Below are positions 53,583 to 62,244 of a DNA stretch of 64,000 bases, one piece after another; position 1 is the stretch's first letter; each line of letters begins with the position of its first letter. Source of the DNA: SCN-70-22 sp046327755. GTDB taxonomy: Bacteria; Gemmatimonadota; Gemmatimonadetes; Gemmatimonadales; Gemmatimonadaceae. The stretch covers positions 191,695 through 255,694 of the forward strand of contig JAXLXW010000009.1 in assembly GCA_046327755.1 (NCBI GenBank), read 5' to 3'. The position numbers were made by a program, and so were the translations under genes. The notes beneath the pieces were generated by a model. It was not told the DNA's origin and did no database searches. It saw only the letters and a list, made by a program, of their open reading frames with translations.

Positions 53583-53768
53583 CTACGCCTCCATCAGCTT
53601 CGCCCGGCGTCGGCCGGAATCGCAGCGTGTTGATTGGTCTTTCCCCACCCGCAAGGAACTCGGACTCAGGGAGTTCCTCCGCTCGCGTGCAACCGGTACG
53701 TATGTGACCAACGAATCGGCGACCGCCGCACGCACGGGTACCGGTGTGTCGTTCCGCTGTACGGAGCA

Positions 53769-54167
53769 CTAGTCGAAAGTGTAGCCGATGAACATGAGGA
53801 CGACCTCCTCGCTTCTTCGCGCTTGTACGATTCGAATGACGCCTCGCTTGAGATCTTGCCAGAGGTCGTCACAGTCCATGACCTCTTCCACAGTGGGAGC
53901 ACTCCCACGGAAGTAGCGGGAGTATTCGTGTTGAGAGAGGGCGCATGCAGCTCCCGGTTGGGGCGTGCGGCTGACGCGATCCACGTCGAGAATCGATCGC
54001 GTCCCCGACTCCCCCGCGTTCGACAGCGCTGCGTCAACCGACGCGGGCCGTCGCCACGCACCGTCGAACGCGCCTGCGGAGAACACCTGCTCCCTCAGTT
54101 GGCCCAGCGCGTGGGACGCATCGTGATGGAAGGGTACCACGTAGTGCAACGGTCTCGCGCCCATCAT
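53769..54167 (-). CDS. Hypothetical cytoplasmic protein
   Basis: 132-aa protein beginning 'MMGARPLHYVVPFHHDASHA' and containing 'LGQLREQVFSAGAFDGAW', 'SVDAALSNAGESGTRSILDV' and 'DRGVI..'-like 'DLKRGVIRIVQARRSEEVV'. This looks like a family of small uncharacterised proteins with the order REQVF..G, then P.T.DEAL....DGT.SIL, seen in many high-GC bacteria. The first 134 bp overlap the end of the upstream membrane gene in another frame, which suggests that gene's C-terminus is overextended or frameshifted. Confidence 0.65.
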   Translation of the reverse strand: MMGARPLHYVVPFHHDASHALGQLREQVFSAGAFDGAWRRPASVDAALSNAGESGTRSILDVDRVSRTPQPGAACALSQHEYSRYFRGSAPTVEEVMDCDDLWQDLKRGVIRIVQARRSEEVVLMFIGYTFD

Positions 54168-55155
54168 GTCGTCCTCGGAAAGGGGCGTGCGTCTCGTCTA
54201 CTCTAGATTCACGCTCTGGTCGTCGCACGGCGCGGAAGCCCATGGATCCTTGTACGGTGGATCTGTGGGAAACGCGCCATCGTCCATTGAACGCGATGCG
54301 ACGTGCGCTATCAGGAGTTGCAGTGTCGGACGTCCACCAGTGCACGATCGGCGAGCGTGGATCCCAGAGCGGACCCGCCTTGTCGGCGGAGGGGCCTTCG
54401 CCGTCCGCGCCAAGTGCCTGACTGCGCAGCGTCTGCATCGTGGCCAACACCTCCTCCTGCGTTGGCAGTCGCCACGGCCCCAGCTGCGAAGCATCGATGC
54501 TGCGCCCGTCTGCCGCGACATGGCGAGCGAGGGAGTCGGCGACCCACCACGACGTTGGCCGCGTCGACCAGCCAGGCCCGGCAGGCGCCCACACGAGGAC
54601 ACCTGCCGCGGTGGCAACCCGAAGTGAGTCGTGGGACACCAAACCGGGGCGCCGTGCCACCCGCAGGCTTGGTGCGACACCCACGACGACCGCCACGAGC
54701 CACGGTACCCCGAGCACGACGGCAAGGGCATGACGACGCGGTGCCGCTCGTCCCACGTGAAAGAGCACCGCCAGCACCCCAAGCGGCAAGACGATGGTCG
54801 GCACAATGACGATGGGCGCACCACCCCGGAAGAACCACAGCGCTCCGACTGCCGCGACCACCACCCCCGCCGCTCCGATCGTGGGCTTCCATTGGGCCAG
54901 TGCAGTCAGGGCCTGGCTTATGAGCATGGGCATCAGGTATTGCACGATCATCATCGCGACATTGGCCGCGAACGACTCGCGATACCATCCCTCGTGGAAG
55001 TTCTCGAGTATCCCCCAGAACGCCCAGAAGGACGCGAAGAGCGTGGCCAATGAGACGGCGAGCCACCCAACAAGACGCTGCCTCCGCGACGATTCGTTGT
55101 CATCGCGCCTCGCCGATGGACCGACGCTCGCTTGTTGGGAATCTGCCGTACGCAT
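54034..55155 (-). CDS. Membrane protein with a C-terminal Lcl/DUF1566-like domain
   Basis: 373-aa reading frame. The N-terminal 160 residues hold four membrane helices ('AVSLATLFASFWAFWGILEN', 'NVAMMIVQYLMPMLISQALT' and others). The C-terminal part resembles the Lcl/DUF1566 domain: 'LGPWRLPTQEEVLATMQTL', 'VHWWTSDTATPDSARRIAFN', 'GSMGFRAVR'. In the family the domain ends at the 'FRAVR' Cys/Arg strand, so the last 48 residues, which overlap the next gene in another frame, may be artefactual (a missed stop or indel near 54180). The start codon at 55155 directly abuts AT-rich element D. Confidence 0.65.
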   Translation of the reverse strand: MRTADSQQASVGPSARRDDNESSRRQRLVGWLAVSLATLFASFWAFWGILENFHEGWYRESFAANVAMMIVQYLMPMLISQALTALAQWKPTIGAAGVVVAAVGALWFFRGGAPIVIVPTIVLPLGVLAVLFHVGRAAPRRHALAVVLGVPWLVAVVVGVAPSLRVARRPGLVSHDSLRVATAAGVLVWAPAGPGWSTRPTSWWVADSLARHVAADGRSIDASQLGPWRLPTQEEVLATMQTLRSQALGADGEGPSADKAGPLWDPRSPIVHWWTSDTATPDSARRIAFNGRWRVSHRSTVQGSMGFRAVRRPERESRVDETHAPFRGRHDGRETVALRGTLPSRCVPRAGPTEGAGVLRRRVRRCVATARVG

Positions 55156-55177
55156 ATACTCAGCTCATCCTAGTATA
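55155..55177. promoter_or_regulatory. AT-rich boundary element D (divergent)
   Basis: TATACT (55155-55160) and AGTATA (55172-55177) form a perfect gapped inverted repeat around 11 nt, located exactly between two divergent genes (starts 55155 minus and 55197 plus). It could supply -10 elements in both directions. Confidence 0.5.
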
Positions 55178-55196
55178 CACAGGACCCCGCAAGCGT

Positions 55197-55742
55197 ATGC
55201 GCTGGAACATGCTGACGATCTCATTCTTCCTCGTTGCTCTCTCCTTGGTCGCGCTTGGGGCCGTCACGCTCGGGGGACGGCTCCCCTCGCAGCACGTGGC
55301 CTCGGTGAAGGCCCACTACGCCGCATCGCCCGACACCCTGTGGGCCCTCGTTTCCGATCCTCTCGGAGCCGCGGCGTGGCGCAAGGATCTGGTCGAAGTG
55401 GCGCGAGTGGCGTCGTCGGATGGCGTGCTTCGGTGGCGCGAACGATCGAAACGCCGTGCAATCGAGTTCGAAGCCCTGCCGTCCGTTGTCGGCCGACGCT
55501 TCACGACCCGCATGACGCAGGATGACCTGCCATTTGCAGGACAGTGGGACTACGAGCTCTCATCGGACGGCACGGGCACCGTGCTCGTAATCACCGAGCG
55601 AGGGACGATTCGTTCTCCTCTCTTTCGAGTGCTCGCTCGCTACATCGTCGGCTACACGCACTCACTCGAATCCTATCACCGCTCGCTCGCCGCTCGACTC
55701 GGCGAACAGCCGCCGATCGTGGTACTCCAGAACGGCCGTTGA
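55197..55742 (+). CDS. Membrane-anchored SRPBCC-fold protein
   Basis: 181-aa protein. One N-terminal membrane helix ('MLTISFFLVALSLVALGAVT') is followed by a START/SRPBCC-like lipid-binding domain ('VKAHYAASPDTLWALVSDPL', 'AAWRKDLVEVARVA', 'GQWDYELSSDGTGTVLVITE' and a long C-terminal helix 'HSLESYHRSLAARLG'). This pattern is typical of polyketide-cyclase/dehydrase-like domains binding hydrophobic ligands. Function unknown. ATG 55197 is used; a second ATG four codons later is equally possible. Confidence 0.75.
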   Translation: MRWNMLTISFFLVALSLVALGAVTLGGRLPSQHVASVKAHYAASPDTLWALVSDPLGAAAWRKDLVEVARVASSDGVLRWRERSKRRAIEFEALPSVVGRRFTTRMTQDDLPFAGQWDYELSSDGTGTVLVITERGTIRSPLFRVLARYIVGYTHSLESYHRSLAARLGEQPPIVVLQNGR

Positions 55743-55804
55743 CGCACGCAGCCCTCCCGTTCTGCGCATCGCTCTCGCATAGCGCCCGGCGCGATGAGAC
55801 GGTT

Positions 55805-56386
55805 CTAGCGAGCCACTGAACCGAGTGTCCCCGCGACCGTGAGCGCCGCTGGCGACGACCGTACCGTCGTACCTACAGATACCTCTGCCGCGAAGTCCAG
55901 TACCTGGGAGGACTCCAGATCGAGGACGCCCTGTAGCGGATTCAGGCGCGTGATCGTGAGGGTGCCGCGGCTAATGATGAAGTGCCTCGAACCGCCGTTC
56001 GCGCGTGGCACGATCAGCGTAGCATAGAATTCCGGAATCTCACTCGATCCCGAACCGGAGACGTGCACGCGGTAGCTCCCCTGCCGCGCGACGCCCAGAA
56101 GGCCGATCGAGAGCTGCGCCCCGGTCGGATCGGCGCTCGGCGACGCCATGACCGCGATGGGAACTACGTCGCGCTTGACGGTCGCCCCCGAGTGCGGGTT
56201 CGTTTCAACGAATCCCCCATGCTGAGTGGGAAGGACGTATACGCGTCCCTGAATCATCACTGCGGTGTCCCCCACGGTCGAGATCAGCGAGGGAGAGGCC
56301 GAGACACCCAGCACTGTCGAGTCCTGCCCGGCGCAGCCCCAGGTGACCGTGGCAACGGCTAGCGCCAGTACGGCGGTGGATTTCAT
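55805..56386 (-). CDS. Hypothetical lipoprotein
   Basis: 193-aa protein with signal peptide and lipobox 'TVTWGC' (about residues 13-18), predicting a lipid-anchored protein. The mature region is beta-rich ('PSLISTVGDTAVMIQGRVYV', 'GSYRVHVSGSGSSEIPEFYA', 'GTLTITRLNPLQGVLDLE') without recognised motif. Start ATG 56384-56386 has GGAGG 8 nt upstream. An AT-rich element (E) is 110 bp upstream. Confidence 0.7.
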   Translation of the reverse strand: MKSTAVLALAVATVTWGCAGQDSTVLGVSASPSLISTVGDTAVMIQGRVYVLPTQHGGFVETNPHSGATVKRDVVPIAVMASPSADPTGAQLSIGLLGVARQGSYRVHVSGSGSSEIPEFYATLIVPRANGGSRHFIISRGTLTITRLNPLQGVLDLESSQVLDFAAEVSVGTTVRSSPAALTVAGTLGSVAR

Positions 56387-56971
56387 TGAAAAGTCCTCCA
56401 ATGCTGACGGGCGCTCGATGGGCAGGCGTCGCATCGGCCCGTCGCTGGTTGCCCTACGCGCGGCGCCGGGTGAGGCCCACTCGACACGGCCGCATGCTAT
56501 TGTCAGTATAGCTATTGCTGCACGCTGTCGTCAATCGCCGACCGGGGCGACAATACTGGTCTCACACAGGCACGATGCCTTACCGGAAGCGGATGCCGCG
56601 CGAGATGGTTCGTCTCGTGGCGGCGTCCCCTGTCGTCCACGTGACGCACGTGAGGGTGAACCACGTGCCACGACCGGCGTCGTCATCGTCATCCGCGCGT
56701 TCCCGAGAACAACGACTCACGGACTCGACCTCGACTGGGAGCCCATGCCAAGACGTTGATCAAACCACAGCAGCTGTACTCCTCCAGGCGTTGCGCATCA
56801 CTCGCCTGACGATGCTCCTCACCATCTCGATTGGTTGGGTAAGCGCCAGGATCCGGGACGACTCACGCGCCACCGACGCTCCGATCTGCCGTCCCGCTGG
56901 CCGGCGTGGACGAGAGACCCGGTTAGTCTGGGTCACTCGGGGCAACGCCCCTCTCGCGGGCCGCGACGAGG
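56387..56971. other. Noncoding stretch
   Basis: A 585-bp gap between two minus-strand lipoprotein genes. Several open frames cross it, but all read as Arg/Pro/Ser-rich shadow sequence without a ribosome-binding site. It contains the AT-rich element E; otherwise I see nothing in it. Confidence 0.5.
56496..56516. promoter_or_regulatory. AT-rich boundary element E
   Basis: GCTATTGTCAGTATAGCTAT(T): CTAT (56497-56500) and ATAG (56508-56511) form an inverted repeat with a 7-nt spacer, and GCTATTG occurs twice as a direct repeat. It lies 110 bp upstream of the lipoprotein start at 56386 (minus strand). Confidence 0.45.
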
Positions 56972-58000
56972 CTATTCCGCCTGCGACTCCAGCAGGAACG
57001 CAAGGCGCCACCCTCTGGACTCCTGCACATAGGCCGCCGACTGGTACCGCACGCCCGCGTCACGTCCGGAGCACCCCTCGCCCGGCCTCGCCGCGACCGT
57101 CAGCAACCGCACCGTCGGCGCCAACTCCGATACAACCGCGTCGGAATAGGCCCACGCTGTGCGACTCGCACACTTCGAGGTGGCGCGCCAGCGACGAATG
57201 AACTCGCCTCTGTTGGAGATGACTCCGCCGTCGGAATCGACCAACGTCGCGTTGGGCGTGATCAGGGAGTCGAGCTCTCGAACAGCACGACCAAGCACGG
57301 ACTTCCAGACATCCGCATGCAGTCGGATGATCGCTCCCCCCTCATCGGCCGTCCCCGACGGGCTCGCGCCTCCCGCGTTGCCCGTGGCTCCGATGTCAGT
57401 GGTCGCGTCGGCCATCGCCGTTCTACCGCGTGTGCCATCCGGCGCCGACATCGAGAGGTCGCCTGCCGATGTATCCGCGTACGTCGCGTCGGCGCTTGAA
57501 GAGGCGCGAAGGCTGTTCTCGCCATGAAACGCCCCTTGGAACCCGCCACCGCGACGGACGAAGATGCTCGCCGAGCGCGTCGGACTGAGGAGCGTCGTGG
57601 TGCGCCCGCCTGAGGCCTGGCACGCGCCCTCGAACGTCCCGACATAGGTCAGCACATACGCGTCCGCACTGAGCTGCACGGCGTGCATGTTGCTCAGCGA
57701 ACGCGACACCACGCGACAGCGGTTCTCGCGCACCATCGCGATCAGTCCGCGCTTGTCCGTTCGCACTCCCATCTTGTACGAGACGAAGCCGTCCGCTAGG
57801 AGTTGTTCGAACGTGGAGATTCCCTTGCTCGCCCAAGCATCGGTCACGGCGAGAGAGAGAGTACGCAAGCTGTCGAGCGTGTGACCCGGGACTTGGCTCG
57901 CTGGCTCCTCCGCGAATCTTGCCTCACTGCCCCTCGGGCGGGTCTCGCCGCACCCCAGGAGAACGCAGGACAGCGCCAGACAACGACAGGTCACTCGCAT
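56972..58000 (-). CDS. Lipoprotein with two SnoaL/DUF4440-like domains
   Basis: 342-aa protein. Signal peptide with lipobox 'VLLGC' (about residues 12-17). Two NTF2/DUF4440-like modules follow: the first 'LAVTDAWASKGISTFEQLLA' with 'DGFVSYKMG' and 'VLTYVGTFEG', the second 'SVLGRAVRELDSLITPNATL' with 'NRGEFIRRWRA' and 'YQSAAYVQESRGWRLAFLL'. They are joined by an Ala/Gly/Thr/Ser-rich linker. The fold binds small ligands or acts as an enzyme in other proteins; here no catalytic residues can be assigned. It follows the VOC gene by 97 bp on the same strand and may share its promoter. Confidence 0.7.
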   Translation of the reverse strand: MRVTCRCLALSCVLLGCGETRPRGSEARFAEEPASQVPGHTLDSLRTLSLAVTDAWASKGISTFEQLLADGFVSYKMGVRTDKRGLIAMVRENRCRVVSRSLSNMHAVQLSADAYVLTYVGTFEGACQASGGRTTTLLSPTRSASIFVRRGGGFQGAFHGENSLRASSSADATYADTSAGDLSMSAPDGTRGRTAMADATTDIGATGNAGGASPSGTADEGGAIIRLHADVWKSVLGRAVRELDSLITPNATLVDSDGGVISNRGEFIRRWRATSKCASRTAWAYSDAVVSELAPTVRLLTVAARPGEGCSGRDAGVRYQSAAYVQESRGWRLAFLLESQAE

Positions 58001-58097
58001 TTCTCACCCTCGATGTGCTCGTTGTGTCAGTGCGCGACCGATACCTCTTCAGCGCAGCGGACGTCCTCCTTTTGCCCCCACTCGGAGGGGCGCATCC

Positions 58098-58472
58098 TCA
58101 TCCGACGTGCTGATCGATCAGGATGATGTTGCCGTCCGGATCCTCGATCTCGAAGCTCGCCGGTCCCACCGACTGTTCGTCGGCTTCACGCCGAAGGGAC
58201 TGCCCCGCCGACTTCACCGCCCGCTGAATCTCCCGCACGTCGGTGAACTCGGACATCGGTTGTGCGTTCTGGTCCCAGCCCGGATTGAAGGTCAGGATGT
58301 TGTGATCGAACATGCCTTGGAACAGGCCGAGAACGCAGGCGCCGTTTCGGAGAATGAGCCATCCATCCGCTGCGTTTCCCGCGAACGGCTCGAATCCAAG
58401 CGACGCGTAGAACTTCCGTGAGGCGTCGAGGCTCTTGACCGACAGGCTGATCGAGAACGCACCGAGTTGCAT
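58098..58472 (-). CDS. VOC/glyoxalase-family protein
   Basis: 124-aa single VOC domain: 'GAFSISLSVKSLDASRKFYA', 'SLGFEPFAGNAADGWLILRN', 'ILTFNPGWDQNAQPMSEFTD', 'ASFEIEDPDGNIILIDQHVG'. The end motif ('DPDGN.I..D') is the usual Glyoxalase C-terminal strand. Distinct in sequence from the VOC proteins at 48310 and 35808. Substrate unknown. AT-rich element F lies 190 bp upstream. Confidence 0.88.
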   Translation of the reverse strand: MQLGAFSISLSVKSLDASRKFYASLGFEPFAGNAADGWLILRNGACVLGLFQGMFDHNILTFNPGWDQNAQPMSEFTDVREIQRAVKSAGQSLRREADEQSVGPASFEIEDPDGNIILIDQHVG

Positions 58473-58888
58473 GGAGTTGACGAGAAAGAGTTGAGGATGC
58501 AGTCGCTATCGCAGTGATGCAGCGAGACTACTGTTCGAGCAGGGTGCCGATCATGCCGGAGAGGGTCAGGGCCGCAACGGCGGAACTCGCCATCGTCCTC
58601 AGCCAGACCGATGCCGGGAAGTCCAGCGCCTTCGACACAGCTGACAGTTGGCTGGGTAGAGCCAATACTATTGTGATGATAGCACTGGCATGTCATCTTC
58701 GTCAACACTGGCTTGGACTCGCGCGATCGACGGTCAGGTCGCATTGGGACCCCGTTCAGATCGCGCCGAAGACGATGCGAAAGTGCGTCGGTGTTGAGCG
58801 TTGGAGGCGCTGTGCACATCTGTCGTCGTCCGCGAGACCTCGCTGATGGTTCATGCGAGTGCGGCCTCCGAAAGCAGCCGGGCGAGTC
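58473..58888. other. Noncoding stretch with AT-rich element
   Basis: A 416-bp gap between the VOC gene and the 3' end of a minus-strand metalloprotease-like gene. Contains a 6-bp inverted repeat TTGGCT/AGCCAA next to element F. No supported coding frame. Confidence 0.5.
58665..58682. promoter_or_regulatory. AT-rich boundary element F
   Basis: ATACTATTGTGATGATAG with CTAT (58668-58671) and ATAG (58679-58682) separated by TGTGATG, nearly identical to B and E in layout. On the minus strand TTGACG (58705-58700) lies 18 bp from TATCAT (58681-58676), a possible promoter for the VOC gene; on the plus strand CTGACA and AATACT are 17 bp apart. Confidence 0.5.
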
Positions 58889-60100
58889 CTACGCGCCCCC
58901 GCGAAGAAGTGCTGACCGGAACTCAAAGTAGATCGCGGCGTCCGGCCCCGCGGAATGCGCAATGCGGTCAGTCAGCGACCGCATCGTCTGCCGGCCGAGC
59001 CACCCTTCCAACACCCAGAGTTGCATTGACCCAAGCGGATAGAACATCTCCGGTTGCGGGTGTTCATATGATCGGCGCATGCGCGACGCGGTCAGCAACC
59101 CCGCACGAACGATTGCCGTGTGGGCGATCCAGTGTGCGCTCCCCTCCTCAAGTTCCATGATGGATTCGGCATCGGCGCAGGTGCGCGCCGCCGCTCCTGC
59201 TCCCACGCGAACCTGTGCGAGTATCTGGTAGCGGCGCGATCTCGCCTCGACGAAGCGGGCCGCTTGACGGCGGGCCTCCGTCCGGTCAGTCGTCCCGCCT
59301 GAGTCCGGCATAAGCGCGGCCCACGCCGCGCGAAGGGCCACCTGCTCCGTGCGGACGAGGACCACGACGCTGTCCGCCCCCCCGTAACAGCGCGACACCA
59401 CTTGTTTCCTGTCCGGTTGCAGGTCCCACGCAGGCCAGAAGTAGGCCCGTGTCTGGCCGAGCCAGGTCGGAAATTGCGACTGCAGGTGAAAGCCTTCGTG
59501 CACTGCCAGGTAGAGTTGCAGCTGCACGGGGTCGGCTCCTTGCTGCTGCAGCATGCTTCCGAGCGCACCGAGGTCGCCAAGGCGCAGTGGCGCCGGAATC
59601 ACAACCACTCGCGTCACCTCGCGCGCACGCAGGGCATCACCCAGAACGCGCGAGACGCGCGCGGTCTTGACCAGCTCCGCCATCGGAGACGCCTCCGCTC
59701 CACTTCCGAGCGTATCCAGGTCCAGCAGACCGTAAAGTGGTGTCGAGAGCGGAGGCTGCGAGTCGACCACGAATGCGTCGAGCGGTCGCGCCTGACGCCA
59801 CACCGCGAGGCACTCTCCCCAAGACGCGTCGCTCTCGACACGCCCGAGTTTCAGCAGGAGCGGATGCCGCCCGACGCTGTAGTCACCCCACGCGGGCTCC
59901 GTCCCTGCGACCACTTCGAGTGCTCGAAGCAATCTCTGCGTGACGGTGTCGGTCACCGCCGCTCGACACGCTAACGCGCCGGAAGCGGCAGCAGGCCGCG
60001 CCGGGAAATGATGACACCCGCATACCGCGAGCACGAGCGTCGTGGCGACCGTCGCCACCCGCGTCGTCACCGTCGCCCTCTGAATGGGACCGTGACTCAT
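58889..60100 (-). CDS. Lipoprotein with HExxH metalloprotease-like motif
   Basis: 403-aa protein. Signal peptide with 'VLAVCGC' lipobox (about residues 21-27). A central motif 'YLAVHEGFHLQSQFPTWLG' (HEGFH, the gluzincin/zincin HExxH form) and a later Glu-rich helix 'SIMELEEGSAHWIAHTAIV' could provide the third zinc ligand. Surrounding sequence is helical and not matched to a known peptidase family. Predicted periplasmic, lipid-anchored zinc hydrolase. It lies downstream of a second HExxH lipoprotein gene on the same strand. ATG 60100 is the signal peptide start; the upstream open frame is not. Confidence 0.65.
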   Translation of the reverse strand: MSHGPIQRATVTTRVATVATTLVLAVCGCHHFPARPAAASGALACRAAVTDTVTQRLLRALEVVAGTEPAWGDYSVGRHPLLLKLGRVESDASWGECLAVWRQARPLDAFVVDSQPPLSTPLYGLLDLDTLGSGAEASPMAELVKTARVSRVLGDALRAREVTRVVVIPAPLRLGDLGALGSMLQQQGADPVQLQLYLAVHEGFHLQSQFPTWLGQTRAYFWPAWDLQPDRKQVVSRCYGGADSVVVLVRTEQVALRAAWAALMPDSGGTTDRTEARRQAARFVEARSRRYQILAQVRVGAGAAARTCADAESIMELEEGSAHWIAHTAIVRAGLLTASRMRRSYEHPQPEMFYPLGSMQLWVLEGWLGRQTMRSLTDRIAHSAGPDAAIYFEFRSALLRGGA

Positions 60101-60191
60101 GTTTCGATGGCTGCAGAGATGGCCTTCCCGCACCCTCGACCGCACGAGGCGTGGATGCGCCGCCTGCGACGACGAGGAGCGGGTAGGGAGG

Positions 60192-60214
60192 ATACTATGA
60201 TGAGCTATGTTATG
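60192..60214. promoter_or_regulatory. AT-rich boundary element G
   Basis: ATACTATGATGAGCTATGTT(ATG) lies 92 bp upstream of the metalloprotease-like gene (minus strand, start 60100), between it and the next gene's stop at 60269. Confidence 0.4.
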
Positions 60215-60268
60215 AAAGCCGCGAGGGTCGGCGCACGATCGCGGCGACATATCGCGCCCGGCGGCGCG

Positions 60269-62068
60269 CTACCGACGACGCGCGACGCCAATCGCCATCG
60301 CGTCGTCCTGGCGAGGTGCAAGCAGCACCGGGCGTGTTCCCGCATGAACCTCCCCAACCATTCCGTCGGGCCGTGCGAGGGACAGCGCAATCGATTGGGC
60401 TCTCGTCCCGTCGATGCGAAAACTCCTGAGCGGGAAGTTCTGAAGCCCCGGAATGCGCCAGGCGGCACCGTTAAGGTCGAAGGTGGCATGTCGAATCCGG
60501 GGCGACGCTCCAGGCGACATGCCACTTTGAGAGAACTGTAGGAGGAAGTCTGCCGCCAGTTCCGCCTCCGTTCGTCCGGTTCCGCCCAACACCTCGAAAC
60601 TTGGACTGAAGCGTACGGCACCTCGCCGTCGTCGCAGTCTGTCAAGGCCGACAAGCGGCGACGCTTCTTCGGTGAGCGCTTGCTGCACCAGGTAGCGCAG
60701 GATCGAGGCGCCGTTCACACTCTCTCCCGCTGCCAGCCCCGGATAGCCGAGGCGCTCGTCCCGCAGAAGCAAGAGCGAACACCCTTCACCGCAGTACGGT
60801 CCGGAGAAGTCTCGCCCCCGGAACGAAATTCCGGCGTTTTCCTCGTGCCAGAGCTGCTGCGCAAGCGCGGCGAATCCTTCGATGCTCCACGCCGGCTTCC
60901 GGTGGAGTGGTTCTGCGCTGGCATCCGCCCAATGCGCCCCTTCGTGGACGAGGACACTGGACAGACTATGCTGCGCCGTGGATGGGCTCACGGCGAGCGA
61001 ACTGGAGAGCCATATCAAGTCGATGTCGCAGCCGTCGACGCGCGCTTTCGGTGATGCCCCGAGACCCGCGACGCCCGTGAGCGGCCCGTACGCGACGAAG
61101 AGTCGGGGATCGTCGTCGACGTCTGGCCACGGAGTGAAGGCACGACGCAAGAAGGCGATGGCGCTCCGCTCGAGCGTATCGGCCAGAGACCATACCTCCG
61201 CCCGTTGCGCTGTGGAGAGCCGCTGCAGCTCCGCAGACCGTACGAGGACGCCGACATGAGGTGAAGTGGAAGCGAGTTGGTACCACGCCGTCGGCTCGGC
61301 CTGCGCAGACGGTGAAGCGCTCGACTGAATGAGCTGCACCGAGTCGCCTGCCTGTAGCGGCGGTGCACATGCATGGCCTGCCGACGACGCGGTGGCCAAC
61401 GGGACGGTCGTTCGTACCTCCGGCGCGAGTCCCCGCTCTTGGTGACGTTTCCAAGCCGAACGGGCGCTCCGTACCAGCGCGTGGCCTTCACCGACATCAG
61501 CGCGATCGACGGGCCTCGCGTCGAGCACGAACGTGCGGCGCAGCGGCGAGACGGTGGTCGTCCCCTCATCCGTTGCGTCAACCACTCGCACGACCGCGAG
61601 ATCGTAGTCGGCGCCCGCTGGGAGCACCACCCCGCACCGGTTCGCGCCCCAGTCCTGCAGCACAACGGATTCACCCGGCGAGGGATCTACCAGAGGGGCG
61701 GCGCCGAGAGTCGGGAGGTCCAACGAACGCGACGCCTCTGGCGAGACGACTTCGAGCGGCACGGCCAGCGGTTCCCCCGTACAGCGTGGCAGCACGCCCG
61801 CGACAAGCACGAATCGCAGCCGATCCGAATCTCGTTGCAACGTTTCGACGTGACTGCCATTGACGCGAACGTCCGCGTGCTCGAGCCCGCGCCCCACCAC
61901 CGTCACCGTATCGCCCTCGAGGAACGGCGGGACTCCCGTCAGCTGGACGTCGAAGGTGCGGGCGCCCTCATCGGTCGCGCCAGCGCACGCGAGCCAAAGC
62001 GACGGCAGCGCCGCCGCCACCAGCCGGGACACCGATCGACGAAAGGTGTGCACGGTCACACGACACAT
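60269..62068 (-). CDS. Large lipoprotein with HEGAH zinc motif
   Basis: 599-aa protein with signal peptide and lipobox-like 'LWLACAG' (about residues 24-30). The N-terminal 180 residues are beta-rich with IPT/TIG-like strands ('VPPFLEGDTVTVVGRGLEHA'). The C-terminal half has 'SSVLVHEGAHWADASAEPLH' (HExxH) and 'AWSIEGFAALAQQLW', where the Glu could be the third zinc ligand, an M30/hyicolysin-like arrangement. It is probably a surface-exposed peptidase. Followed by a second HExxH lipoprotein 168 bp downstream. ATG 62068. Confidence 0.7.
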   Translation of the reverse strand: MCRVTVHTFRRSVSRLVAAALPSLWLACAGATDEGARTFDVQLTGVPPFLEGDTVTVVGRGLEHADVRVNGSHVETLQRDSDRLRFVLVAGVLPRCTGEPLAVPLEVVSPEASRSLDLPTLGAAPLVDPSPGESVVLQDWGANRCGVVLPAGADYDLAVVRVVDATDEGTTTVSPLRRTFVLDARPVDRADVGEGHALVRSARSAWKRHQERGLAPEVRTTVPLATASSAGHACAPPLQAGDSVQLIQSSASPSAQAEPTAWYQLASTSPHVGVLVRSAELQRLSTAQRAEVWSLADTLERSAIAFLRRAFTPWPDVDDDPRLFVAYGPLTGVAGLGASPKARVDGCDIDLIWLSSSLAVSPSTAQHSLSSVLVHEGAHWADASAEPLHRKPAWSIEGFAALAQQLWHEENAGISFRGRDFSGPYCGEGCSLLLLRDERLGYPGLAAGESVNGASILRYLVQQALTEEASPLVGLDRLRRRRGAVRFSPSFEVLGGTGRTEAELAADFLLQFSQSGMSPGASPRIRHATFDLNGAAWRIPGLQNFPLRSFRIDGTRAQSIALSLARPDGMVGEVHAGTRPVLLAPRQDDAMAIGVARRR

Positions 62069-62203
62069 GAGAGGGGTTGCCACGGCGTGGCAGTATCGCG
62101 CAGCCCGCAACACGATGCTGACCTACGGATAGCCGACGCACGAGCGGGCGCGAGAGCTCTGCTGCCGTTGCGTGGCGCCGTGATGGTGACCTCGCCTATG
62201 CCT

Positions 62204-62218
62204 GTATCGTCACAGTAT
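62204..62218. promoter_or_regulatory. AT-rich boundary element H
   Basis: GTATCGTCACAGTAT; on the minus strand ATAC-TGTGACG-ATAC, the same 7-nt spacing and TGTGA core as element F. It lies between divergent genes starting at 62068 (minus) and 62245 (plus). Confidence 0.45.
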
Positions 62219-62244
62219 CATACCTTCGATGGAGACTGACCGCC

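Noticed and set aside
56515..57201. 228-aa open frame on the plus strand
   Set aside because: It is low-complexity Arg/Pro/Thr/Ser sequence, overlaps the 3' end of a better minus-strand lipoprotein gene and has no start signal.
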